DNA of 23,370 nt from assembly GCA_002439805.1 (NCBI GenBank), contig DJPQ01000094.1, positions 548-23,917 on the forward strand, read 5' to 3'. Source of the DNA: Bacteroidales bacterium UBA6408. Its GTDB lineage: Bacteria > Bacteroidota > Bacteroidia > Bacteroidales > UBA932. The notes beneath the pieces were generated by a model. That model ran no database searches and was not told the origin of the DNA. It saw only the letters and a list, made by a program, of their open reading frames with translations. Position numbers and translations under genes: made by a program. Shown piece after piece: positions 8,031 through 14,930 of the stretch; within the stretch, counting starts at the first letter, position 1; each line of letters starts with the position of its first letter.

Positions 8031-8903
8031 ATGAAAAGAACATTTCTTTTCGCGGCAGCGGCTGCTGCCTCCGTTGCGGTGGTGTCATCGTGCGCCTGCA
8101 ACAACAATTCAAAGAAGGCTGAGGAAAAGACCGCCGAGACTCCGGCTGTTCCGGAATACACGGTAGTCGAGAAGCCATGCGTTGACCTGGGCGAATATCC
8201 TCAGGACAAGGACGGATACTATGTAATCTTCGACGGCGCCTCCCTCAAGGGCTGGAGAGGCTACATGAAGGACAGTGTTCCTCAGCGCTGGACCATCGAG
8301 GACGGCTGCCTCAAGTTCACAGGCTCAGGCACCGGCGAGGGTCAGACCAGCGAGGGCGGTGACCTCATCTTCGCTCACAAGTTCAAGAACTTCAGGCTTG
8401 AGTTCGACTGGAAGGTGGCTAAGGGCACCAACTCCGGAGTTTTCTACCTCGCGCAGGAAGTGACTACCAAGGACAAGGACGGCAACACTGAGGTTCAGCC
8501 TATCTACATCTCAGCCCCTGAATATCAGGTGCTTGACAACGCGACCCACCCTGACGCCCTTCTCGGCAAGGACGGCAACCGTCAGTCGGCTTCCCTCTAC
8601 GACATGATCCCGGCTAAGCCGCAGAACTTCACCGGCTTCGGCGAGTGGCAGACCGGCGCCATCATGGTCTATAAGGGTACAGTCGTCCACTACCAGAACG
8701 GCGAGAACGTGCTTGAGTACCATCTCTGGACACAGCAGTGGACCGACATGCTCAAGAACAGCAAGTTCAGTCCTGAGGGCTGGCCGCTCGCCTATGAGCT
8801 CCTCAACAACTGCGGCGGCCCGAACCACGAGGGCTACATCGGCTTTCAGGACCATGGGGACGACGTATGGTTCCGCAACATCCGCGTGAAGGTGATGGAA
8901 TAA
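8031..8903 (+). CDS. DUF1080 / 3-keto-disaccharide hydrolase-family lipoprotein
   Basis: 290 residues from ATG 8031 (MKRTFLF). A GTG at 8019 is in frame but would precede the signal peptide without reason. The lipobox is VVSSC (Cys21), followed by a Ser/Lys/Glu-rich linker. Residues about 58-290 are one concanavalin-like jelly roll with family hallmarks: VIFDGASLKGW, WTIEDGCLKFTG, GGDLIFAHKFKNFRLEFDWKV, GTNSGVFY, PEYQVLDN, GEWQTGAIMVYKG, and the closing YIGFQDHGDDVWFRNIRV. Family members act on 3-keto-glycosides, cleaving or processing the oxidized product of a Gfo/Idh/MocA partner, which is encoded immediately upstream. It is membrane-anchored, presumably facing the periplasm or cell surface. 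The division of elimination and hydration between this protein and the next gene product is recalled from the B. thetaiotaomicron homologs and cannot be read here. Confidence 0.9.
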   Translation: MKRTFLFAAAAAASVAVVSSCACNNNSKKAEEKTAETPAVPEYTVVEKPCVDLGEYPQDKDGYYVIFDGASLKGWRGYMKDSVPQRWTIEDGCLKFTGSGTGEGQTSEGGDLIFAHKFKNFRLEFDWKVAKGTNSGVFYLAQEVTTKDKDGNTEVQPIYISAPEYQVLDNATHPDALLGKDGNRQSASLYDMIPAKPQNFTGFGEWQTGAIMVYKGTVVHYQNGENVLEYHLWTQQWTDMLKNSKFSPEGWPLAYELLNNCGGPNHEGYIGFQDHGDDVWFRNIRVKVME

Positions 8904-8930
8904 AGCCGATGGCATAAATTGCTTGCGATT

Positions 8931-9842
8931 ATGAAACGTTCTGTACTTTCTATACTTACAGCGTCCGCAGCGCTCGTCCTCGGATGCTTCGACCTGATGG
9001 CCGGGGAGCCGCTTGTCGGCATCCAGCTCTACTCCGCAAGGGAGCTGTTCGACACACCGGAGGAATATGAAGCCAATCACGGGACCATCTTTAAGCAGCT
9101 CGCCAAGATGGGCTACAACTGCGTTGAGGCGGCTTCTTACTCGGACGGGAAAATTTATGGAGTCACTCCGGAGGAGTTCCGCTCCGACTGTGCCGCCTCA
9201 GGCCTCTTGCCTCTTTCCGCTCATGTTTTCAGAAACCTCACCGTTGAGGAGTTCGCGGCCGGAAAGCCGAGCGAGGAGACCCTGCGCTGGTGGGAAGAGT
9301 GCATCCGCGCCCACAAGACGGCAGGGATGAAGTACATCGTCACTCCATGGCTGTATTTCGAAAATTCCGGCAGCAGCGTCCCGAAGACCCTTGCCGAACT
9401 GAAGACCTATTGCGACTATCTCAACACCGTCGGGAAGATGGTTTCCGAAGCGGGGATGGAGTACGGCTATCACAACCACTCGCACGAGTTCTCTAAGGTC
9501 GAGGGAGAGTTGATGTACGATTATATGCTCGCGCACACTAATCCCGACTACGTCTTCTTCGAGATGGACGTCTACTGGACGGTCATCGGTGACTCAAGCC
9601 CGGTCGACTATTTCAAGAAATATCCCGGACGCTTCAAGCTCCTGCACATCAAGGATGAGCGTGAGATCGGGCAGAGCGGAATGGTCGGCTTCGACGCAAT
9701 CTTCGCCAACGCGAAGACCGCCGGGACGAAGGCCGTGATCATCGAGGTTGAAAGGTCCTCCTACCCCGGTGACATTATGCGGAGCATCCGCGAAAGCGCA
9801 ACCTACCTCAAGAAGTCCGGCTACACCAAGGCCCTTAGATAA
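8931..9842 (+). CDS. Exported sugar isomerase/epimerase-like TIM barrel (BT2156-like)
   Basis: 303 residues from ATG 8931, 27 bases after the DUF1080 stop; an upstream in-frame TTG at 8919 is unlikely. The N-terminus is an export signal containing VLGC (Cys19), a plausible lipobox, although cleavage after DLMAG is also possible. The body is a xylose-isomerase-like (AP-endonuclease-2 fold) barrel: GIQLYSARE, MGYNCVEAAS, then metal-site segments with YGYHNHSHEF, FFEMDVYW, KLLHIKDE and VIIEVE. The Glu/Asp/His set typical of a divalent-metal site is present. Such barrels isomerize, epimerize or eliminate at the carbon next to a ketone. In this context I infer it acts on 3-keto-glycosides made by the Tat-exported oxidoreductase. 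It is the last gene of the set. Confidence 0.87.
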   Translation: MKRSVLSILTASAALVLGCFDLMAGEPLVGIQLYSARELFDTPEEYEANHGTIFKQLAKMGYNCVEAASYSDGKIYGVTPEEFRSDCAASGLLPLSAHVFRNLTVEEFAAGKPSEETLRWWEECIRAHKTAGMKYIVTPWLYFENSGSSVPKTLAELKTYCDYLNTVGKMVSEAGMEYGYHNHSHEFSKVEGELMYDYMLAHTNPDYVFFEMDVYWTVIGDSSPVDYFKKYPGRFKLLHIKDEREIGQSGMVGFDAIFANAKTAGTKAVIIEVERSSYPGDIMRSIRESATYLKKSGYTKALR

Positions 9843-9904
9843 TCTGGCTAAGTGCAACTAATTCTTAATCAATACTTACTTATTAACCATTTTTAATCTA
9901 AATT

Positions 9905-10063
9905 ATGAAAAACAAAAGAATCAGCTACACTTCTCCGCTGGTGTCTATGACGACACTTCGCGTTGAAGATGGCTTTGCGGCCAGCAAACAATGGTGGCAA
10001 AACGAAACAAATGATGTCAACATCGGATGGTCATATTCCGCAGATGACCAAACATGGGAATAA
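9905..10063 (+). CDS. Small 52-residue protein upstream of the fimbrillin-like gene
   Basis: ATG 9905 to TAA 10063, with a long A/T-rich leader. It begins MKNKRISYTSPLVSMTTLRV, followed by EDGFAAS, and ends tryptophan-rich (KQWWQ, IGWSYS, QTWE). I recognise the pattern: many Bacteroidales encode 45-70-residue proteins starting MKK-x-Y-x-x-P, then E-x-G-F/Y-A-x-S, then an acidic, Trp-containing tail, often beside fimbrillin genes. The stop is 20 bases before the next ATG, suggesting cotranscription. There is no ordinary signal peptide or membrane segment. Function is unknown; a secreted peptide or pilus-assembly partner would be speculation. Confidence 0.6.
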   Translation: MKNKRISYTSPLVSMTTLRVEDGFAASKQWWQNETNDVNIGWSYSADDQTWE

Positions 10064-10083
10064 TCTTTAACTTAAGCACGATT

Positions 10084-11478
10084 ATGAAAAGAATTTTATA
10101 TTCAACAATGGCCCTTGCGGTGATTTCATCCGCATTCATGGCTTGCCAGAAAGAACAGCCTTCCGCAGAGCAGTCAACTCCCCTTGTGGAAGCAAAGCCG
10201 TTCTATGTAACTGTAGATAACAAACTTGCCGTATCTGATCCCGATGCCGCTCCACAGTCTAAGGCAACATTCGAGGATGGAAAGGGAATGTCGTGGGAGG
10301 ATGGTGATGTGTCCCTCTTCCGTATGGTCGTCGGCACTTCAGCGACCGAGGGTAAAGTTGTCTATGCAAAAAGCATGAGTATAGACGAAAGTACGGGCGC
10401 TGCAACATTCACATTCGAAGAGGCTCCGGCAAGCAGTTCGAACGTCTCGTTCTTCTATGGGGTTAAGGATTACGGAGACCTCAATTACTGCTTCGAAGGC
10501 GACCAGAAACAACCCACTCTCGGGAAACTCGATAAGGGCAATCTGTTCCTCAAAGCAGTAAATGTCACGGTGGACGGGACTTCCGCAAGTCCGAAGATGC
10601 AGCTTGTCGGCAACATACGTCGTTTCCTCATCTATTCTTCAACCGGGAAATACTTTGGAGAAAAGGTCGCGTCAATCAAGATGACCTCTTCCGTCGATTG
10701 GCGTACATTAGCAGGTCAAATCAGCTATAACTATCTCGGTCAACCGGTTAAAAGTTTGAACAACGACGTTCCAACGTATGGCGATGTGGCGGAAATAGAA
10801 ACTGTGATACGCTACAACAAATCGTATGTGCAGGTGTCGGTTGACGACGCGTCCCGGTCCGTTGTTTCTGCGACAGAAAAGGCTGCTACGAAAGGCAAGG
10901 GAATCTACATGGCGGTTCCTCCCCAGACAGAAACGGATCGTGTTCGTTATGTGATAACAACTGACAAAGCCGAGTATATTCTGGAATCAGATAGGCTGAG
11001 TTTTGAAAACGGGCAGGTTACCAATCTATTTGTAGATTTGGAAAGCAATTTCGTGGCCCGTAAGGAAGCCGGCTCAACTCTTGTTGAGGTTAACTATAAT
11101 GGTTATTTCCCGAATGCTGCAATAGATGCGGGCAGCGTGACCGGCTACACATTAGGTTGGTGCGAGGCGAAGATTGGCGGAGCAAAAGTTGAGGTGAATG
11201 ACGGCAATAAATTCTATGGCGAGAGTGTTGTCGCATTTGAGTACAAGGACGAAGACGGAAAAAAGGCGGATTGGATTACCTGCCGGCATAAGGTGTCTAC
11301 GGAGAATAATGTAGCAACAGATGAGGTTCTGTACGATTGCAAAGAAAATACGACGGGAAGCCCACGTACGGCAATCGTAACAGCGATTTACAAACCTGAG
11401 GGATACCTCGCGATACCTGCGGCGGTGTCCGTGAAAGTAACCCAGTCGGCACAAACGGAGACTACGCCACAGCAGTAG
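10084..11478 (+). CDS. Fimbrillin-like lipoprotein
   Basis: 464 residues from ATG 10084 (MKRILYSTM). An in-frame ATG at 10054 overlaps the preceding small gene and would put ten residues before the signal peptide. The lipobox is FMAC (Cys21). Residues about 40-330 match the fimbrillin layout: an N-terminal beta-domain with KATFEDGKGMSWEDGDVSLF (the usual W-x-x-GD element), then KGIYMAVPPQTETDRVRYVITT and FENGQVTNLFVDLE. A C-terminal Ig-like segment (KKADWITCRHKV ... PRTAIVTAIYKP ... VSVKVTQSA) resembles a BACON-like module. Fimbrillins are exported as lipoproteins and can assemble into surface fibers after protease trimming. No anchor, minor pilin or FimB-like partner is visible nearby, so a stand-alone surface protein is equally possible. 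Confidence 0.75.
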   Translation: MKRILYSTMALAVISSAFMACQKEQPSAEQSTPLVEAKPFYVTVDNKLAVSDPDAAPQSKATFEDGKGMSWEDGDVSLFRMVVGTSATEGKVVYAKSMSIDESTGAATFTFEEAPASSSNVSFFYGVKDYGDLNYCFEGDQKQPTLGKLDKGNLFLKAVNVTVDGTSASPKMQLVGNIRRFLIYSSTGKYFGEKVASIKMTSSVDWRTLAGQISYNYLGQPVKSLNNDVPTYGDVAEIETVIRYNKSYVQVSVDDASRSVVSATEKAATKGKGIYMAVPPQTETDRVRYVITTDKAEYILESDRLSFENGQVTNLFVDLESNFVARKEAGSTLVEVNYNGYFPNAAIDAGSVTGYTLGWCEAKIGGAKVEVNDGNKFYGESVVAFEYKDEDGKKADWITCRHKVSTENNVATDEVLYDCKENTTGSPRTAIVTAIYKPEGYLAIPAAVSVKVTQSAQTETTPQQ

Positions 11479-11501
11479 TCTGTTGTCTGACCGAAATCAG
11501 C

Positions 11502-11541
11502 AATTCCCCGGAAGCGGCGTGAACCGCTTCCGGGGAATTTT
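11502..11541 (+). terminator. Strong intrinsic terminator after the fimbrillin-like gene
   Basis: AATTCCCCGGAAGCGG (11502-11517) pairs perfectly over 16 bp with CCGCTTCCGGGGAATT (11524-11539), with a 6-base loop (CGTGAA). The A-side flank and a TTTT run at the end of the stem give the expected intrinsic form. It lies 23 bases after the stop. Confidence 0.9.
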
Positions 11542-11558
11542 GCAATCTAAAATATTTG

Positions 11559-11566
11559 TACCTTTG
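11559..11566 (+). promoter_or_regulatory. Perfect -7 promoter box with no evident gene downstream
   Basis: TACCTTTG, followed by CA, is an exact TAnnTTTG match and a very common form of the Bacteroidetes -7 box. The nearest TTTG (11539-11542) is only 16 bases upstream, shorter than the usual 19-21, and overlaps the terminator. Transcription would start near 11573 and run toward the convergent minus-strand genes. Confidence 0.45.
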
Positions 11567-11570
11567 CAGG

Positions 11571-11591
11571 ATAAAAGTGCGGTTATCCGCA
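11571..11591 (-). terminator. Possible terminator for the minus-strand gene pair
   Basis: Read on the minus strand, TGCGG-ATAA-CCGCA (11591 to 11578) forms a 5-bp stem with a tetraloop followed by CTTTTAT. It lies about 90 bases past the stop of the minus-strand lipoprotein gene. The stem is short, and A/T flanks on both sides mean it could work weakly in either direction. Confidence 0.35.
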
Positions 11592-11681
11592 AAAATATCC
11601 TTTAGAAGCTATAATGACTCGCAGACCGTGGGAAACTTTGCTGAAATTTGACGGAATCCGGGACTCCCGTGCAATTGGCAG

Positions 11682-12443
11682 CTAATCGAAAGACATCACA
11701 ATCCTGTCTTCAAGGATGTCTCCGGCATCGGTCGTCATCTTCACCGTGATGGTGTGCTCTCCGCTCTCGGCAGGTTGTGATTCGAAATACAGAAAGCCTA
11801 TGTTCCACACTCCGTCATTCCCAAGAAGAATAAGATCCTCTTTTTGAAGGTCTTTTACAATCTTGTCTATTGGATAGCAGGTGGCATCATTCATGAGCCA
11901 GTCGTATCCGATATGCCGCATTATGCATTTGAATGATTCAGAAAGACTTCCTGCACTAAAATGATAATACTTGGAATAGCCGCTCCGGATGAACTTGTAT
12001 GGCGACCATGACATGAAGCGCACGATGTCCGCCAAGTCCGTTCCGGCGGGATGTCCGGCATCATAGTCTTTGTCGGAGACTATTTCTAAGGCGGTAAAAT
12101 CTTTGTCGTTATAAGTAAATGTTTCAGGAGGCAGGTCATGGGGCGGAAGCGAGCGATATTTGTTGTAGTTCAGATCCTCATGTTTCCGGCACAGCCTGTC
12201 ATATACCTCTTTCTCTTTGCCGGAACTGTTCAGATGATAGTAATATATAGGAATGTCGTTGCCCGGATGAATCATGATATAGTTTGTGGAACCTAATGAA
12301 ACTTGTTCCAGACTTATCGTCCTCAAGTTCATATAGCATGAAACATAGGACGGACATAACTGCATATGATACACGTCGCAACCACACAGCAGCAATGTGG
12401 AGATAAGCAAGCGACAGCTGATTATCAGTCTGGTTCTATTCAT
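11682..12443 (-). CDS. Lipoprotein of unknown function
   Basis: 253 residues starting MNRTRLIISC at 12443. The signal peptide ends LLLCGCD, a lipobox with an unusual Cys at -2 and Asp at +2. The mature part is rich in Tyr and His. It contains YYYHLNSSG, SLPPHDLPPETFTYNDKDFTAL, a conserved-looking DLADIVRFMSWSPYKFI and a C-terminal beta-rich stretch (GVWNIGFLYFES, EHTITVKMTTDAG). I do not recognise the family. The start overlaps the end of the upstream C10-like gene by 8 bases, so the two are translated from one message and probably function together or were acquired together. C10 peptidase genes in Bacteroides can be accompanied by small inhibitor proteins; this one is larger, and no inhibitor motif is evident. 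Base composition is AT-richer than the flanking housekeeping genes. Confidence 0.75.
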   Translation of the reverse strand: MNRTRLIISCRLLISTLLLCGCDVYHMQLCPSYVSCYMNLRTISLEQVSLGSTNYIMIHPGNDIPIYYYHLNSSGKEKEVYDRLCRKHEDLNYNKYRSLPPHDLPPETFTYNDKDFTALEIVSDKDYDAGHPAGTDLADIVRFMSWSPYKFIRSGYSKYYHFSAGSLSESFKCIMRHIGYDWLMNDATCYPIDKIVKDLQKEDLILLGNDGVWNIGFLYFESQPAESGEHTITVKMTTDAGDILEDRIVMSFD

Positions 12444-13047
12444 TTTGTTCTTCCCGTTTGTTTGGGTTGTCGTATGTTATGGTGTTAAATGCATGCCAAT
12501 ATTTATTGTCGGCAGTCTGTCCAAATCCGTCACTTATTTTTGCTTCGTTTGTCTTGAATACTCCTGAAGTAAAATAACCATTGCAGTTTCCATTCCATCC
12601 CCAGTTGCAATGAACTAATGTCTGTCTTTCGCTTATGGTTCCTGTGCTAGCCACACGTTTTCTCTTCATATAACCATCTATTACCCAAGCATGACCGCTA
12701 AACACTTTCGCAATTGCAGACATAAATACGGGACACTTGTTCTCGAGAGACTTGATGACCAAGTCTTCGTCATATCCCCATTTAAATGTTACTTGAACCG
12801 TTTCGCCGGACAGAAGATTCTGAATTCTGATTTCTGCGTTGCCGAGGTCTTCTGTAAATTCAAGGGCAATCTCGTTTGATGCTGATATGTAGTAGCATTC
12901 TACTGGTGTCTGAGCGACACTGCGAGTTAGCCTGCCTTTGGTTTGTGTCAGGGCTATTCGGATTTTATCCTCGTCAGCAGATTCCACTCCATGACCCAAA
13001 GTGGGAAGCATCAGAATTGATGCGATTATGATTAGGCACTTTTTCAT
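12436..13047 (-). CDS. Chimeric DUF3244-like / peptidase C10 C-terminal fragment protein
   Basis: 203 residues starting MKKCLIIIAS with a Sec signal ending near GHG. Residues about 38-86 look like the start of a DUF3244 small secreted protein (GRLTRSVAQTPVECYYISAS, ALEFTEDLGNAEIRIQNLLSGETVQV). From about residue 88 it becomes the C-terminal third of a streptopain-like C10 cysteine peptidase: IKSLENKCPVFMSA, the catalytic-His segment SGHAWVIDGY (His119), and HCNWGWNGNCNGYF with the conserved Trp. The catalytic-Cys segment and propeptide are absent; C10 precursors normally run about 350-450 residues. It therefore cannot be an ordinary protease. The simplest reading is an in-frame deletion joining two neighbouring genes, leaving an open frame. 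The next gene overlaps it by 8 bases. Confidence 0.7.
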   Translation of the reverse strand: MKKCLIIIASILMLPTLGHGVESADEDKIRIALTQTKGRLTRSVAQTPVECYYISASNEIALEFTEDLGNAEIRIQNLLSGETVQVTFKWGYDEDLVIKSLENKCPVFMSAIAKVFSGHAWVIDGYMKRKRVASTGTISERQTLVHCNWGWNGNCNGYFTSGVFKTNEAKISDGFGQTADNKYWHAFNTITYDNPNKREEQNE

Positions 13048-13096
13048 TGATGTAAATTTTATGTCAATGGTGCAAAGTTCGGGATATGTAATTGAT

Positions 13097-13110
13097 ATTC
13101 ATGCATGAAT
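13097..13110. promoter_or_regulatory. 14-bp perfect palindrome upstream of the C10-like gene
   Basis: ATTCATGCATGAAT is perfectly self-complementary and lies 50-63 bases before the minus-strand start at 13047. A near-consensus -7 box (GAACTTTG, minus strand, 13080-13073) lies between it and the gene. That places the palindrome near the expected -33 region, where a dimeric regulator could bind. The rest of the 227-base gap (13048-13274) holds a 12-bp palindrome (13227-13238) and no gene. Confidence 0.3.
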
Positions 13111-13274
13111 GGCGATGAAATTCATTACACATTGATGTTTGTAACCAATTGATATACTGCTTGTTATGTTTTAGTGTCAGAGGGAAGTCTTACATTTGAC
13201 TCTAACTGATTGATAGCCAATAGGTTAATCCATGGATTTTAAATAAGGCGGGTAATTCTTTGTGTAGCAGCGTG

Positions 13275-14909
13275 TTACTTGGAAAACACCGCTGTGTATA
13301 GTTCTTTGTTTTCGGTGTTTGATGACAGTATTCTTTGTATCAGGCGATGCTTTCGGGAATATACGTCTCCTTTGCTTTTGTCCATGAGGCGGGCAATCAG
13401 CGATGCGTCGAAGCCGGCGATTACATAGCAAACCAGTCTGAAGTCGTCATTCGTAAAGTTTTTCATGTCAGCCCTAATCTTCGCCATGAGGCCGTCCATC
13501 TCCAGATTTATCAGCTTCTCAAGCTCGTTGTTTTCTCCCCGTTCGTTTCTGACGCTGTTCAACAGAGGAACAATCCTTTCTTTGGCGAATTGTTCTCTTG
13601 ACCTGTCGTCCTGAAGCATGACATAGTCGTCACATAGCTTCCTCAGTATGCTGAACTCTGATGTTCCGCTGTAGAATAGTTTTTTCTTGAGTCTGGAAAA
13701 TTCGTCTCTTTCATTTTCGGTAACTGAAAGGATTGCCTCCTTTTCTGTTTCAAGTTTTTGAATCTTTCGATTTTTCAGCATCATCAGGAGCACAATTACG
13801 CATATCAGGGACAGAATCAGGGATATTGATACAAGCGTTATTGTCAGGTTTGATTGTCTGGTGCGGACTGCCTCCTGCTCATGGAATGCATTCAGTGACT
13901 TGAGCGAACTCTCTTTCAGGCGTTGGCTTAATATGCTGTCCTGATAGTTGACGCTCTGCTCCAGAAGTTCGAGCGCCCTGCCGCTGTCGCTTTTTTGCCG
14001 GGCTATGCAATACTCCCAATAGGACATATGTTCGGGATAAGGTCCGTCGGATGATTTGATTCCATTGATGATGGCATCGGCGGTTTGAACATCTCCCTTT
14101 TTGGCATACGCATACGCAAGAACTCCGTAATCGTCAGGAGTCAGGCCGGCTTCATATTCGTTGAGAGCCTCCGTATAAAGTTTGATTGCACATGCCGGGT
14201 CCTTGTCCGGTTTTATCATCTGAAATTTGGCATAGGAGAGCAGGAACTGCGGGATGTAGAAGCTGTCTCTCTTTTCCTTGAACCATGACAGTCCGGAGAG
14301 GTAGAACTCTTCCGCCCTGTCATACATTTCGCTGTTGCAGTATGCGTCTCCGACAGTGAGTTTGCTGCTGTTGATCTTCCTCTGATTTCCGGTGTGTCTG
14401 ATGAACTCATGCCCCAGCAGCGCGGATTCCAGTTCAGCTTCGTAATTGTAGTCCTTGCTGAAAGCCGACGACTTTGAAAGGAGAGCCAGACCGGCGAACA
14501 TATCATCACCGAGCGATTCAGCCATATTCTGCGCCTTTGTGTAATAAACAGTCGCCTGAGGGTAGTCCTCGTCATTGTAGCAGGCACATCCCTGATAAAA
14601 AAGGGTGAGCATTTTCTCCTTCCTCTGCCAAGGCATCCTGAAATAATCCGCTGCGGGGCGGATGTCGTCGGCAGTTACTGTGCCGAAACTCTTGTCTATT
14701 GCCATTGACCTGACGAGGGCAAGCCTTGCGGACGATGACCTGTCAAGCTTCCTGACCGCCGTTGTCGAATCGATGGCTGCAAGCACGCTGTCCGGATTTT
14801 CATCGACACGGCTTTCCAGAATCCGGAACTCACGGGACAGGCTTGACGAGCATCCGCAACAGGCCGCGACTGCGGCCAGCGCAAGGACAATGACAGACGG
14901 CTTTTTCAT
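13275..14909 (-). CDS. TPR lipoprotein with transmembrane segment and HTH-like C-terminus
   Basis: 544 residues starting MKKPSVIVLA at 14909. The N-terminus ends in AACCGC (lipid Cys20). Residues about 60-330 are helical TPR-type repeats (TLFYQGCACYNDEDYPQATVYYTKA, LTVGDAYCNSEMYDRAEEFYLSGL, GVLAYAYAKKGDVQTADAII). A membrane helix at about 355-378 is followed by a charged coiled-coil (RKIQKLETEKEAI), and the last 100 residues form a helical domain with NDDFRLVCYVIAGFDASLIARLMDKSKGDVYSRKHRL. That tail resembles the LuxR-like ends found in this Bacteroidales family. The layout suggests sensing outside the inner membrane by the TPR part and DNA or partner binding in the cytoplasm. The target is unknown. 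It lies 21 bases behind topA and upstream of the C10-like pair, so it could control either. Confidence 0.8.
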   Translation of the reverse strand: MKKPSVIVLALAAVAACCGCSSSLSREFRILESRVDENPDSVLAAIDSTTAVRKLDRSSSARLALVRSMAIDKSFGTVTADDIRPAADYFRMPWQRKEKMLTLFYQGCACYNDEDYPQATVYYTKAQNMAESLGDDMFAGLALLSKSSAFSKDYNYEAELESALLGHEFIRHTGNQRKINSSKLTVGDAYCNSEMYDRAEEFYLSGLSWFKEKRDSFYIPQFLLSYAKFQMIKPDKDPACAIKLYTEALNEYEAGLTPDDYGVLAYAYAKKGDVQTADAIINGIKSSDGPYPEHMSYWEYCIARQKSDSGRALELLEQSVNYQDSILSQRLKESSLKSLNAFHEQEAVRTRQSNLTITLVSISLILSLICVIVLLMMLKNRKIQKLETEKEAILSVTENERDEFSRLKKKLFYSGTSEFSILRKLCDDYVMLQDDRSREQFAKERIVPLLNSVRNERGENNELEKLINLEMDGLMAKIRADMKNFTNDDFRLVCYVIAGFDASLIARLMDKSKGDVYSRKHRLIQRILSSNTENKELYTAVFSK

Positions 14910-14930
14910 AGATGTGCTTCTCCTTGATGC

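Noticed and set aside
10054..10083. An upstream ATG at 10054 as start of the fimbrillin-like gene.
   Set aside because: It overlaps the small-protein gene and puts ten residues before a normal lipoprotein signal starting at 10084.
13227..13238. The palindrome AATCCATGGATT as terminator of the TPR gene.
   Set aside because: The stem is A/T-rich, 12 bases with no loop, and on the minus strand it is not followed by a T-run; it may be chance.
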